A stretch of DNA of 64,000 bases, from the NCBI GenBank assembly GCA_964036295.1, contig OZ038472.1:62001-126000 (forward strand). Reading direction: 5' to 3'. Under the pieces are notes generated by a model. The model was not told the origin of the DNA, made no database searches, and worked only from the letters and a program-made list of their open reading frames with translations. Positions within the stretch are counted from its first letter, which is position 1; the number at the start of each line of letters is the position of its first letter. A program made the translations under genes and the position numbers. The DNA is from Plumapathes pennacea (lineage: Eukaryota > Cnidaria > Anthozoa > Antipatharia > Myriopathidae). Positions 1 to 12,036 of the stretch are shown in pieces.

Positions 1-22
1 GTCCAAGTCCCAGTTGAGGAGG

Positions 23-223
23 GGGAGGTGTGACAAAGGTCATATTTTTAAACCTGAAAAAGGACCAATGGCCCAGAACTTTCTAACTGAGTAACATTCT
101 CATGATGAATGATCTCTCATGAAAAAAATCTTCATTTGCATTGTAGTATAAACTGGAAAAGGAAATTGTAACAATATTATTGTTCGACAATTTTCAAACC
201 CAAAAAAGGCTGTCACACCTCCC
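23..223. mobile_element. Short inverted-repeat (MITE-like) element, copy 1
   Basis: The left end reads GGGAGGTGTGACA (23-35) and the right end is its exact reverse complement TGTCACACCTCCC (211-223). No coding capacity is visible in the 201 bp between them. A second, longer copy with the same 13-bp termini and the same left interior lies at 3919-4217. The flanking 'gtccaagtcccagttgag' is also shared, so either the element is slightly larger than its termini or a larger unit was duplicated. I cannot assign a transposase family. Confidence 0.65.
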
Positions 224-681
224 TGTCTGGTGTACTACAGAAACTATTTTAACCATCCACAAAAACTTTATAAAACATGTATGAGGAGTTTTATGAGAAT
301 CAACTGTTCAATCAGCAAGTTTCAGGTATCAGGATCAATACTTGACTGAAAGTATGTGATTGTAATGTAGAATACAAAATAAGGTGTGTTTTTTTAGAAT
401 TTGTGGGAATTAGAGAGGGCATAGTGAGAGATGATATAAGATACAGTACATTATGATTGTAAAGGACCATGGATTTACATGTTGAGGTTGATTTACACAG
501 TATGATTTTTGCTTATAACTGGAGGGCCTAGGGTTGATTTACACGATACAACTTGTGTCATAAGAAATTTGCATGCGACAGTCGTAAAGCAAAAGTCGTG
601 CCTTGTAAATTGGCCTTAAGACATCCAGACTTTGACTACTGACTTGTTCATTTCTGTTCTTGGGTGTCTGTTCTGTTGCAG

Positions 682-3660
682 GCTGTAAGTGATGTTGAGA
701 GGGGCTGGTTGCTTGGAACCAAGGAAGTTTACAGTAAACTTACAGAACTCAAGCAGAAAACTGCTAAAAGAGAGGTGAGATGTCCAAGCTGTCAGACTTG
801 ATTGTAAATAATTCTACAAAATGCCTCATGTTCTTTCTTTCCCCAGTACATCAAACTGGCTCAAAAAATGAAGTTCTATGGATTTATTCAGTTCAAGCCA
901 TGTGTTGCTGACTATCCTGAGAAAAACACCAGAGTTATTGCCAGTGCTGGTGGAAGAGAGTTAAATTTCAGACTGCAGACAGCTGAGGTGAGAAATAATC
1001 CAGAATCAGAAATCAGGTATTTTACTGCCAGTCCAGCAAGTTGACTTCAGACTTTGATTTCCCTCGGTTTGATTTCAAAGATAAGGCCATAAGGTAGGTC
1101 CATAAAAATGATTCACCTGTTGTTGTTGTTGTCTTCACAGCATAAAATACAAGAGGGGAGTTTCAAGGTTACTAGAATGAGATGCTGGAGAATTACTGCA
1201 AGGGTATGTATCATTGCTCAAATATGATTATATATTAGTCCATGGAGACCACAAAATTTTTACACTTGCAAGAACCCTGCAACTTTACCAACATAGTTTC
1301 CATAGTGGCATTTTCTAAGTCAAATTAACATGTTAGAGCGCATTCATGAGTCTTTGTCAATCAAAGAGCTGTAAAATAGATTTCTTGTTCAACAATTTTT
1401 TCGTGGAAGAATATTGGCCCGTGGTCCTTTGGTCTTTTCTTTTGTTTCTTTGGTGACAGGAAATAACAATTTATTACTGCCAACAATTAATACAATATTA
1501 TATTATCTTTCATAGTACAATGCTAGAGAATGGTGAAAAGGAAGAATTCATGGAGCTGGCATTTGAATATCTCCTAACTAAAGACACTCTTCAGTGGATT
1601 ACCATTGCCAGTGATGAGGTATTGATAATGTTGTTTATTATTACAGGGTTCCACAGGTCGGGGAAAAGTCAGAGAAAAATATATTGGTCAGGGAAAAGTC
1701 AGGGAATTGTGATCTGATCTTAGTCAGGGAAATTTGAAACTTTTTATTAGAAGTTGAGAAATTTGCCATTGCTCAGAGAAAATTGGCATTTTTGAAATAT
1801 TACAACAAAAAGGTGGTGAAGTGTCAAAAAAAAAACATCCAACCAAAATGACTGAAACACAGTTGGATTGTGTTATTTGTTCGGTGTGCTCCACAAGGAT
1901 TACTGCACAAGTATAACTCCTTATTTACATTGATGATTTTCTACCATAGCCTGTGGAACGATATGTCACACTTCTTATTTCGGTGTTGATCAGGTCAGGG
2001 GAAAATTGAAGTTAGGCTGGGGAAAAGTCAGGGAAAATCAGCGAATTTAAATTTTAGAATTTTAAGAGCTGTATGTGGTTAGTACATGATTATGTTGACT
2101 GTTTGATGTGAAGATGTTTGTGGCAGGGTTTAACAATAACTCGCACTTGGTCAGTGAATGAGAAGCCTGTGGGGGGAGATAATTTTATCTGTGTACAAAG
2201 AATACCTATCAATAAGTATAATTATCTGTAAATTAATAGCTATCTAGATTTGGCTGAGTGAAGTGAAAGAGACAATAAATAGTTTGTTAAGTCCCAGAGC
2301 AACTGATCATCAGAAGGCATTTTTATGATATGGCACTTTGTGAGGAATGTTTGTAAATGAGAAGCAGTCAGAGCCAAAGAGAGTCATTGTAGTCTTCAAT
2401 CTCAGAACAGACTGAGGCAGCTTTTTCTCTCTGTTTATTTTCAAGCTGAAGAGTGGTGGTTGTGTATGTTACAAGTGTGTGGCTGATGAATGGGCTATGC
2501 AAGCATCTGCTAGACTTGAACTGCAAGTTTTAGGTTTCAGTGTTGGTGCAAGGGTATTTGAAACATTTCTATGTCTAGTGACCCCAATATTAAGTAACTA
2601 ATAATATTATATACTGTTGACTGTTGTCAGGCAATCTTGATAAGTCTGTGCTTGCAAGGAATGGTGGACGAAATTCTAAGAATAAAACATGGAAAGCCAA
2701 TTAAAAGGGTGAGTGGGACTTACTATGACTCGGGTAGAAATCCCATCCAGAATCCATGTCTTCCATTTTGTTTTCATTTATTTTTCACTCACTATTTTTT
2801 TATTCTGCAGCCAAAGCAACAGCTGACAAGTGGAGCAAATGAATCAGCCAAACAACATCAACGACAATCATCTGTTTCTTCTATTGCTTCTCATGAGGTA
2901 CTTGTGTCAGTTATTATGATTATCCTGAACTTATACTGCAACTTTTTACTGACAAAATGTCAGTCAACAACAAAAATGTTTCACTATTTTGTCCTTGCTT
3001 TCCTATAATTCACTTGGTTACACAGAAATTATTTTAGTTGTAAGCTAATTTTGCAAAATGTTTTTTCCGCAGGAAGAAAATGCAAACACCATGCCACCTG
3101 TCAATCCTACATCTAAGATTCCCACTCCATCCTCCAATCCAAGTTCTCCTACAAGAAAGAAGGCCTCCAGGCAACTGTCTCTGGTAAGTTGTCCACCAAT
3201 GCTGTCTATATACATGAATGTTGCAGATCTTATATTGGATGGCAACTAGTAGGGAGCCACCATAAATGTTAACATGCTTGATAATTACTTCACCAACCTA
3301 GGCGATGCAGCAGGCAAAAATAGTTGACATATATGGTATTACCTTTTGCAACCTGGCTGCTTTTCACTGTTGTGCAAGAGGTAAAGGGAAAAAATGATCC
3401 TGGATTAGCTGTATTAGCTTTAGGCTAAACAATCTTGACCCCATGGTTGCTCAAACTTTCACATACTTATCAACAGTGAATGACTTGGCTACTGTAGGTG
3501 GCTTTGATGGGTTTTTCAGTTTGCTTTCATAACAAATATTGTATTGATCTCATTTCAGGGTAAATCCTCTGGCCTACAGATTCGAACTGGTGCCTCAAGC
3601 TCATCAAACAACACCACAAAAAATGAAGTGTTTGAAGGAATTGGTGATGATGACCTGTGA
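682..3660 (+). CDS. SNX17: Sorting nexin 17-like protein, 3' exons (5' part lies left of the window)
   Basis: SNX17 is an endosomal PX-FERM adaptor that retrieves NPxY-bearing cargo such as LDL-receptor relatives and integrins for recycling. Exons read here: 682-774, 847-987, 1141-1203, about 1516-1618, 2631-2708, 2811-2897, 3073-3183 and 3559-3660. Most are whole numbers of codons between GT and AG. They encode the end of the FERM-like module, with VTRMRCWR and ELAFEYLLTKDTLQWITI, then LCLQGMVDEILRIKHGKPIKR, a Ser/Pro-rich linker, and the family's C-terminal signature FEGIGDDDL before TGA. The PX domain is not in the window. One join is unresolved: exon 1141-1203 ends in phase 0, but the frame of the next exon needs two bases before 1516, so a microexon or other acceptor is likely. 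SNX31 is the alternative paralogue, but the tail favours SNX17. No disabling change was seen. Confidence 0.88.
1653..2045. repeat. Dispersed repeat in a SNX17 intron
   Basis: Variants of 'gtcagggaaaagtcaggg' occur near 1653-1730 and again at 1993-2045, on both sides of low-complexity AT-rich sequence. This looks like remnants of a non-coding repeat inside the 1.0-kb intron. No terminal repeats or coding capacity were found. Confidence 0.35.
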
Positions 3661-3918
3661 CAAGGAAAATACAAATCCAGTGGACAGGTTCTGCTTGAAT
3701 GTTATACAATGTTATGAGTATTAGAACTCCTGCTGCAGAGCTATGTACATTGAACATTGGGGAGGGGGGAATACAACTACAGTGATTATTATTAACTCCT
3801 CTCAATCTAGAATGAATCTGAATTCTTTTTTAAAGAGGGGGGGGGGGTGGGGATGGGTTCTGGCTACTATGTTTATTGACTGCACACTGTCCAAGTCCCA
3901 GTTGAGGGGGGGGGGGGG

Positions 3919-4217
3919 GGGAGGTGTGACAGAGGTCATATTTTTAAACCTGAAAAAGGACCAATGGCCCAGAACTTTCTGAGTAACATGATCTCTCATG
4001 AGAAAAACCTTCATTTGCATTGTAGTATAAACTGGAAAAGGAAATTGTAACAATATTGTTCAACATAAATTCAGGAATGCTAGGGTACGCTTTTTACCAA
4101 CTCTAAAAAAGTCCTACCAAAATTTTTCGACCCAAAAATGACCACCAGAAAATTTCTAACCAAAAAAAGGACCAAAAATCTCAAATATTAAACCCAAAAA
4201 AAGCTGTCACACCTCCC
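3919..4217. mobile_element. Short inverted-repeat (MITE-like) element, copy 2
   Basis: It has the same 13-bp termini as the copy at 23-223 (left 3919-3931, right 4205-4217) and the same interior after the left end. It is 98 bp longer because of an extra segment at about 4065-4195. It starts in a G homopolymer (3904-3921) about 260 bp beyond the SNX17 stop codon, so it may sit in the 3' UTR. Confidence 0.65.
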
Positions 4218-5376
4218 TCTCACCAATATACCTGAGTATCTCTACTTGAGTCCAAGCACATATTAACCCAACATAAGATTGGACATCATTTTTAGATTTT
4301 GCATCTCATGTGCCTGTTGTTTACTGTACTTTGAAAGGCAGGAGTTGTTTTTGTGTGCCCTTTGTAACAAAAGAAATATATTGTCAGGACAAGTTATGGT
4401 ATTAAATGAAGCTAAATGTAATTTAGGCAATATTAGCATCAGCCATATTGCTGGTCAGCAGTCGCTTCCCACAGCAGGTGTTCCATGGGTCTCTGGGGCC
4501 TCACACATGCTTGACAGTCGCTTCTTGCAGCAGATGGTCGCATTTAATGTTGCTAGCTCAATCGCAGTTTTGCCTTTCCCCATGGTAAGTTAGTTAGGTT
4601 GCCATGGATACCTTCGGCCCTAGGATACCCCTAACACCCCATCTTGGTGATAAGGTTAACCTTGTCTGTCATAAAAATAATATATCAAACATTTTTGGTG
4701 CAGTACATTTGCTATAAAGAAAAGTTATCAGAGTTATTTTTATACAAGCATGATTTTTGTAAACCAATAAATTAGTACAGTCAATGATACAATTTACTGG
4801 GAATAAGAGTAAATCCCTCCTTCATTACCTGTGGCTGTTGTGTATTTCCTGAAATCAGTTTATTTACTTTACTTTATTCTAGTGCCTTTGCTTGTAGTCT
4901 TTTAGAGGTGTCAGTGTCTCAACAAATCTGTTTTAGGAACTAACAAAAATTGTAAGTTACTGTGGTTGTTACTCTCGGTGCTCGACATTAACGGTTGCCC
5001 GCTTGCCCGGGGCAACCAAAACTTTTGGTCAGGCAGGTAAATTCTGGGCCGGGCAACCAAAAAATTATGAAACTTTTTATTGCTTGAGGTTAATCTACAG
5101 TCTGAAGGGCAACCAACCTAAAACCTTAATGTTGAGCACTGACTCTGAACATTACATGTTCACCCAAACAGCAGCATTAAACAATGTTATAACAAGAAAC
5201 ATTTTATTTGAGTAAACAAGGAAAGACAAGTGACATGAAACTGTTCTTCAGTCCTATTCTTAGTTGCAGAAGAAAGTTCACTAATATTGTTATTACAACA
5301 CTGGTGATCACAAAAGACCAAACAAGAAGTCATATGTATTATCCAGTATCCTAAAAGTTTGATGTCAAAGTTAGTT
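4218..5376. other. Convergent intergenic region between SNX17 and PDIA6 loci
   Basis: The two flanking genes point towards each other here. A weakly Gln/Ser-rich open stretch at 4279-4593 has no recognisable domain. Around 4980-5120 there is a GC-rich repeat with two copies of 'cgggcaaccaaaa', probably an interspersed repeat. I see no RNA gene or convincing exon. Confidence 0.4.
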
Positions 5377-8251
5377 CTATAGCTCTGTTTTAGCCATTGT
5401 GTCTTTGTCATCCATGTCTGATAGGTCAATATCTTCTTCCACTGGCATTTCACCATCTTTGCCATCCCAGGCCTCCGTCTGTTCAATTTCTGGAATAGCA
5501 GCTCTATGGATGGGTGTGGTTGAACCTCGGCCAACAGAAACAGCCCTCAAAAACTCATCAATACCAGCCCGGTCAAAGGATCCCTTTAAGGTTGCATATT
5601 TCATTTTGCGGACGTTAACTGCAGCCATAGCAGGATAACCAAAACCTCCAATTCCAAGAGCTGTTTCCAGTTTGGACTGCATGCCTCCTTCAGCCCAGAC
5701 CCAACCCCACATACGCTTCTTGTACTTTTCTCCCATTTCTTTGAGCATGTCAATGTAGCGATTGCATTCTTCTGCACCACTATCCAGAATGTGTGGCAGG
5801 ATTGACACAACACAGATCTGCTTCTCATCGCAATTGTCCTTCCATACCTGAGAGTTGATTACCTGCTGAACCTCTGGAGCTTCAATAGAATCAGCAAGTT
5901 TGTCTAATGCGTACTGCACAATGCTGCTGGCATCTCGTCCCCCCTCATAGTTTTCAACGCTGTGTGCATCCTTCACACCACCGGCAAAGGCTTTGATCGT
6001 GGGAAAGCCTTGGATCTGGTAGCGGCTGCTCATGACGGCGTGTACAGTGGCATCCAGTGCACCAAGTTTCACTTTGCCTTTCAGCTCTGTAGCTGCCTTT
6101 GCCCATTCTGGTGCAAGCCTTTAGCAGTGACCACACCTATCAATGACAATGTAGGAGCAAAAGTTTGCCTTTAATCACTGAATACTGTACACTACAGTCA
6201 ACTTTCTCAAGACAGACACCTCTATAAGCTAGACACCTAGACCAGGTCCTAAGGGTGTCTGTCTTAAATAAAGTTCACTGTACAACTCAACCCAGACTAC
6301 AGAGGTTTAGTTTTCTTTTTACAAATACAAATCTACAATCCCCCACACTCTATAAGTCTCAGCTTATATCTGATCCTGATGTCCACAAGGCAAACTTCAA
6401 CCAGTGGTAGGATAAAGGGAAAGTACTTCACCTTTGACAGGTATGTTGTACATCTTTCAGAGGTTACTTTTGTGTATGATTTTTATGATTTAGAAGAATA
6501 TATTTAACTGGACTTACCAAGGTGCAAAAAATTCTACCAGCCACAGATCCTTACTGTTGAGCTCTTCACTTTCAAAGTTGCTGTCTGTTAACTCGACCAC
6601 ATCTTTATTTCCTTGCTTGCCACTGTCCTAAAAAATATAAGTAAAATTAAATAATAATTAGTAAACAGTTATGGTGGTTATAGTGGTTTATGGTCAGTAA
6701 CAATGGATTTATGGACAACAACAATGTCCCTAGAGCCCTGCAGTACAACTGGAGTAGCTACAAGGATTACTGAACTTTTCACCAACCTTACTTCCTCCAC
6801 AACTTTTTCCCCTTCCTCCTCCTCCAGAAAGCCTTTGATTGACAGTTTCCTTGACAGCACGTAATCCCGAGTCAACAATGCTTTGGGCTGTTCACTGACC
6901 TGTTGAACAAAATATCCCACAAAACTTAGTTTGATCCTAACAGACATGTCACCAAAAGTAATCACTGTAGATCAACAAATTTATTGTGGGCTTTTACACA
7001 AACAAAATATCCATTGTTCAGGATAAGTTAGGATATTGAACAAGGGCCTAGTTGTTGATGGGACAAGGTAATAGCCACAAGACTTGCAAATAAGAGGAAA
7101 ATTATCACTTACCATTGTAATCCTGAGGTGAGTTTTTGTTCGCTCCAAAAATCTAAAAAATAAAAATAAAAATCACTGACATGTAACTGTATTTAAGCCA
7201 CATATTCTGTACCAGACTACATGTACATTCCTGCACCTTGATTGTGGGAAAACCATGGATACCATAAGGACCTCCTACTGACGAATGTACATCCATATCC
7301 ACAGCACTCCAACTTTCACAATTCCCTGAGAACAATGACATTGTGTTAGTTAAAAACATAACATTTCCAGCAGCACTGTAGGGACATAAATACACTTCCA
7401 CATCTGGAGAAGTCTTTAGGGGTAGGAAAGGGTTTTGTACCCAAGATTACAAGGTTGAAGTATCAAGTTTTTACTGCAGCAGATAAATTTAACTGTTATC
7501 CTACTTTTAGAGCTGTTGCAGCTTTGGACCACCCGGGTGCCAGTGCTTTGCAGTGCCCACACCTGCACACAGAAAGAAAAAAATAACTTACTGACACAGG
7601 TAAATAAATCATAATGTAAACTTTATGGTCCAATTACCTCATATTAGTACAGAATAATGAGAATTATCCTGTGCATACGCAGCAGGCACGAAGGCCTATT
7701 GTGCAAAGTTGAAAAGGATTTGAATTTGTAAACAGTTTCAGAGAGACAGAGAAATATCTCATCACCAAGATGCTTGCCGATGAGATGAGAATCAAGTAAT
7801 TGATTATATCACAACAAAGTATAACAAAAATGGCCTGATCTGTCTATAGAGAGGGTCTAGAGGGGGGAGGGGGGGGGGGGGGTCTGCATAACACTTAACA
7901 GTAAACCTATTCTAGGCCCTCTTGTCTTGCTGTATTTAATATCTAGTGTTGTAACACTTAAGTGTAACTTTTTACATAACATTTAACTTTAATTTTTTTT
8001 TGGCTTCATAACACTTAAAATTAAAAATTTCAGGCCCATATCAATTACTAGGCCCTCTGTAGAAGTCCATTGTGTGTACATGTAAACTGACGATCGAACG
8101 ACCCAAGGAATTCCACAAGCCATACTGAGTCACTATCAAGTACCCTTGATTTTAAATTACTTGCTGTAAGCTCCACAACGTCACTGTTCGAACCATACAA
8201 GCCATGACCCACTGACGCCAAACAAGCTAGGAAAAGATCTGAAATTTCCAA
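5377..8251 (-). pseudogene. PDIA6: Protein disulfide isomerase A6 (P5) with disabling lesions
   Basis: PDIA6 is an ER thiol oxidoreductase with two thioredoxin domains. Exons on the minus strand: 8251-8104, 7562-7505, 7325-7237, 7152-7113, 6899-6792, 6627-6518 and 6136-5377. They give a signal peptide with [13 protein letters not shown], the first CGHC site with an APEW-to-APGW change, IFGANKNSPQDYN, AQSIVDSGLRAV, the second CGHC, and a C-terminal domain with LPHILDSGAEE, KRMWGWVWAEGG and GIGGFGYPAMAA. Lesions: the end of the first exon lacks most of YAPW and a good donor; 7325-7237 is 89 bp instead of 87, a 2-bp insertion near 7307; TGA at 6892-6894 stands where Arg is expected; TAA at 6121-6123 follows the second CGHC where Lys is expected. 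The tail is KTEL rather than KDEL. Introns are kept, so this is not a retrocopy. Sequencing error is the alternative but would need several independent events. Confidence 0.85.
6195..6280. mobile_element. 86-bp MITE with TA target duplication
   Basis: It begins CAGTCAACTTTCTCAAGACAG and ends with the near reverse complement (CTGTCTTAAATAAAGTTCACTG). TA lies on both sides (6193-6194, read as 'ta' with one ambiguous base, and 6281-6282). The termini and TA preference fit Tc1/mariner/pogo-type MITEs. It lies in the PDIA6 intron between 6136 and 6518. Related, less complete copies lie near 37690-37850 and 46793-46950. Confidence 0.6.
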
Positions 8252-8546
8252 AATAAACGAAGGTTATGTCCGCAAAAATCAATGATCCAGCAAAGTCGCT
8301 TGACGTTCCACTGCATCTCAGGCTTACATTTAAAAGACTGCATCTCGATCGCTTGAAAGAAGACAAAACTGCATCTATACACGTCAACACAAGAAAAACG
8401 AAGAATAAGTTGACAAGGCTAGCGCAGTGGAAAGCTCCCATTGGTTCAAAATTGTTCCTGGGTTCCAGAGCCGACGAAATCCGAAAGAACCCTGGGACCA
8501 TACTAGTTCTCAGTCTTGCGCGGCAGTCATTTGCGCGTTTTTCAAA
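8252..8546. promoter_or_regulatory. Probable bidirectional promoter interval
   Basis: The presumed PDIA6 start (8251, minus) and the presumed TRF-like start (8547, plus) are head to head with 295 bp between them. The interval is richer in G+C and CpG than the surrounding introns. No TATA box stands out. The promoter role is inferred from gene layout only. Confidence 0.4.
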
Positions 8547-9365
8547 ATGGCGTCGATGAAGAAGAAATGCACGATTTGGAAACCGTGCCGAAGTTGCAGT
8601 TCAGAGGCAAAGTTCAATACTGGGTTTTGAAATACTGCGTGTACCATCTATGGGACGAATTTGTTAGTGAAGAAACTCTGTCTAAAGGATTTAACAAAGC
8701 GTTTCCAGGTTTGTATCCACATGCACGTGTGCAGTTCTCTTCTTTCATGTTTTGTGGAATTGTCTGTGAAGTTTGCTGCGGATGGGTACGCTTGCAAGAG
8801 GATTTTAATTAACAATTTAGTGCGAGTATTAAATGTTTGAAAATTCGGCAAGTCTGTATGTATATAGTTCAGTGAAAAAAACAAGTTTTCGTATTTGAAG
8901 TATTTTAAATGTATTTGAAAGATCTTGTTCCTGGCCCCGTTCTTGAGCCAGTTTACTGTTATTGTGTTATGGGCCTGAATTGTTTACTGTTAAGTGTTAT
9001 GCAGAACCCCTCAAGGCCCTCTGATAAACCAGTGAGAGAATGAGGCCACGTGCATTCACTTTACGCTTTCTTGATTATTCCTCAGTGGCACAAATAAGTA
9101 ACTGTTTTGTATATTTTTCAGTAAAAGCTTGTGCATAAAACTACTATAAAATACTTTAGGGTGAAATGTCCATTCCTTCACTTACCCAAATCCCCTCCCC
9201 TTGTATACATGCACATATATGTCCATGAATTTATTACAGTTCCGCTCGTAAAATTTTTTATCAAACATTCTGGTATTGTGATTAACATTTTGTTTTGTAC
9301 TGTTGCTTTAGAAAAGTTGCTTTAGGAAGTGTTAAAAGATATGGATGAGGACAAGTAAGTGTTGT

Positions 9366-9402
<37 letters not shown>

Positions 9403-10297
9403 AAGAGTCCTGTATTGATTGTCATGGATGTGCAGCAATGACTGCTTTAGCCACTCTACTGTTCAGTAATCCAATTTAGGCTTTTTACATCATAATCCTA
9501 CAGTAATTACTATTGGGAAGATATAATTTAAAATATTATATCTTCCTAAGCTCTGGAGAAGAAATATCTGATTTACAGTAGTGTAACAAAAATTACTGAT
9601 CATCCAATCACCAAGTTCACTAATCTCTCCTTACTTACATGTAGAATTGACGTCAGTATCCTGATGGGCATTGCCCTTGCTGGGGATGAGTCAGAAAATC
9701 CAAAGGAGAGTTGGGGAGCAAAAGTCAAAAAAAACGCATGAGCCTCAACAACCTAAAGCATGCGTAAGCTGTGGATATCTTCCAGCTGATTCTGTAAGTA
9801 CAGTACAACAGTTTTTTAGTATCTGTCATCTGATTTTTCTATATGTTGAAAGAGAAAACAGGGAGATTTTGATGTCAATCGATTGGCGAGTGGTACATCA
9901 TTACAGAGAAGTTTGTACTTTGCCACCTGTAAATTGCATATAGATACTCCAAATGGACATTAAAAGGGAAAAGAGGAAAGGGAAAAATAGTCCTGCTAGT
10001 AATATACAGAATGAATGATTGTGATAATGACCTTCACACTTAATTTAATAAATGATGACGGCAACTTGAGCCAACTCAAAAATTTGGCAGGAGTTGGCAG
10101 TACTGCTTGGCCAGGGCTAAAAATCCATTCTGTGTGTTGTCTTGCAGAATTGCCATCCATGAAGTGAAAGTGGAACAAAGTAGAAACAAAATGGCTGGCA
10201 GATGGTGTAAACAAATTTGGAATGGGGAGATGGGCCACTATTCTGAAAGTACCCTATACTGCTGTAAATCTAAAAGACAGGTGGAGAACGATATAAG
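8547..10297 (+). pseudogene. Telomere-repeat-binding-factor-like gene (TRFH start plus Myb/telobox), decayed
   Basis: TRF1/TRF2 proteins bind duplex TTAGGG repeats through a C-terminal Myb domain and dimerise through a TRFH domain. Exon 8567-8708 encodes a helix with VQYWVLKYCVYHLWDEF, like the first TRFH helix. Exon 9326-9354 gives EVLKDMDED, and exon 9645-9793 a linker. Exon 10148-10297 encodes the Myb helices: KWNKVETKWLADGVNKFG, GRWATILK and TAVNLKDRWRTI, a strong telobox match. Lesions: the ATGGCGTCG at 8547 is one base out of frame with the TRFH codons; an A-run at about 9728-9735 shifts frame; TGA at 10165-10167 lies just before the Myb helix; about four residues including the conserved NR before TAV are missing; TAA falls at the exon's end. 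The body of the TRFH domain is absent. A minor tail exon may lie at 10770-10826. I am sure of the Myb telobox and less sure of TRF1 versus TRF2. Confidence 0.7.
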
Positions 10298-11949
10298 GTA
10301 ATGTGATATAATGACCACCCATTCCCAAAAAAGTAGAAGTTTTGTCTGAAGTAGGTACATGAATAAGCGATAGAATAAGACCACCCATCCCCTGCACTTA
10401 TACATGCTGAAAAATCCGCACCATTGACAGATAGAAACCAAATGGCACCGCTGACTACTTACCAAGTGAAGGGTGGTTGTCAATAATATTGTTATACTGT
10501 AACACTTACAGTAGACATTATGCTTTCTCTCCAAGATTGTATTGTTTCAACTCAAACCAAGCAGTGCAATTTATCTGTTCTGGCCTTATGACCACACATT
10601 TTGTTATGGACTTTACTTGCAAGTGACAACTCTAAAACTTCACTGCTTGACTAACTTGTAGAAATGAGAGAGAGAGAGAGAGAGAGACTGAGATAATAAT
10701 TATTATGATAATCTTTCACAGTGAACTGCACACAAACTAGTAAGTATCTTCTCTTCTCTTTTTCTCACAGGCAGGAAGACTAAAAAACAGACCAAAAAAG
10801 AAATTGAAGCACAACCAGGCACAGTAAGGTATGATATTAATGGATTGCATTTTTTTCCAAAAATTAATGAAATAGACAATTTTTGGGGAGCCTGTGGCCT
10901 CTGTTTTACAATGAGGTCTAGTGTGAAACCTTTCTTATGAAAAGTAGTTTTCATTTCATGCAATCAAACTCGTCATACAGTGTATGCTTTTAGGTTGATA
11001 TTGTACAAGCCAAGTGGAGTGCCTTGATATTGTCCCTTTTATATGCATGTATAGGTGTGCTCTGACCCCAAGAGGATTTCCCTGGGTGTTACTCCAAGGC
11101 TTCCTTTAATAATCAAGAGTAACTTTTTGGAGCAAAAGAATTTCCTGGACCCAGGGAGCATAGGTAAGTAATGAAGCATTTTCACACGTAGTTACGAGCC
11201 CATCCCAGCTTCACAGGCTACAACATTCAATTTTAACTTTCTTGTCTTTGGCCCCGAGCTCAGCACGCTCATTACTTTGAACTTCAATCACCATGTAAAT
11301 ATTAAGAACGCTGATTTTTAGCAATGTGCATCTATTACTGGTCATTCTCTGAACCTCGACAGAAAGGCATCGGTTCATGTTAAATTAGTCAAAAGCAAAT
11401 ATACGTATCAGGACAATTTCTTGATGAGCAACGCTATACCATATGACTGTGTTTTGGGTTAGGATTTTCTTGTTGGAAACTGTTTAGATATCTGTAATCG
11501 AAGGGGAAGGCAGTTATGATTATTGTTTAGTGGGTCCCTTTGGGTAAACCCCTTCACTGGGTGGGCACCTCTCTGGAGTAGTAGAGTCTGGTCCACAGGC
11601 ACCTGGGTTCCTGGATCACGCTGGTGGATCAGACATGCTGTTGGTCCAATCCCGACAAAAAGACCCAACTCCAATCGGAATCGTGCGAGATGTCACAAAT
11701 CCTGCCTGAGCCAAGATGATTGTTGAAGGAAAGGTTAGTTCAGGAGTGGGAATGGTGTCCCAGCAAGGCTATAAATTTCCATGTTGCAAATGCAGTTGTC
11801 AGGATAGCCAACAGTGAACCGGTCAAGGTAAGAGATAGTCAACAGATAACTAGAGTCACGCAACTTGTCCTCTGCGAAACAATCGATGTGTAGTGCGGTA
11901 AGTTTAAGCCAACTCTAGGAGAATATCAAGCTGCTATCGACCCTGCTTT
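10298..11949. other. Non-coding interval with simple repeats
   Basis: It holds a GA microsatellite at 10668-10687, a possible basic tail exon of the TRF-like gene (10770-10826, Lys-rich in one frame), and unassigned sequence up to the Gypsy remnant. The stretch 11459-11740 may be a degraded 5' part of that element, but I cannot recognise gag or protease there. Confidence 0.35.
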
Positions 11950-12036
11950 GAATTCCTCTGACCGTGATCAATTAGGTACAGTAAGTTACTGGAGGGTTTC
12001 TCGGACGTTTTTGACGACAGCTTGGGACATACAAAT

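Noticed and set aside
2446-2560. Extra SNX17 exon
   Set aside because: An open stretch reads cysteine-rich residues, but it does not match the family and the exons on both sides already join in register.
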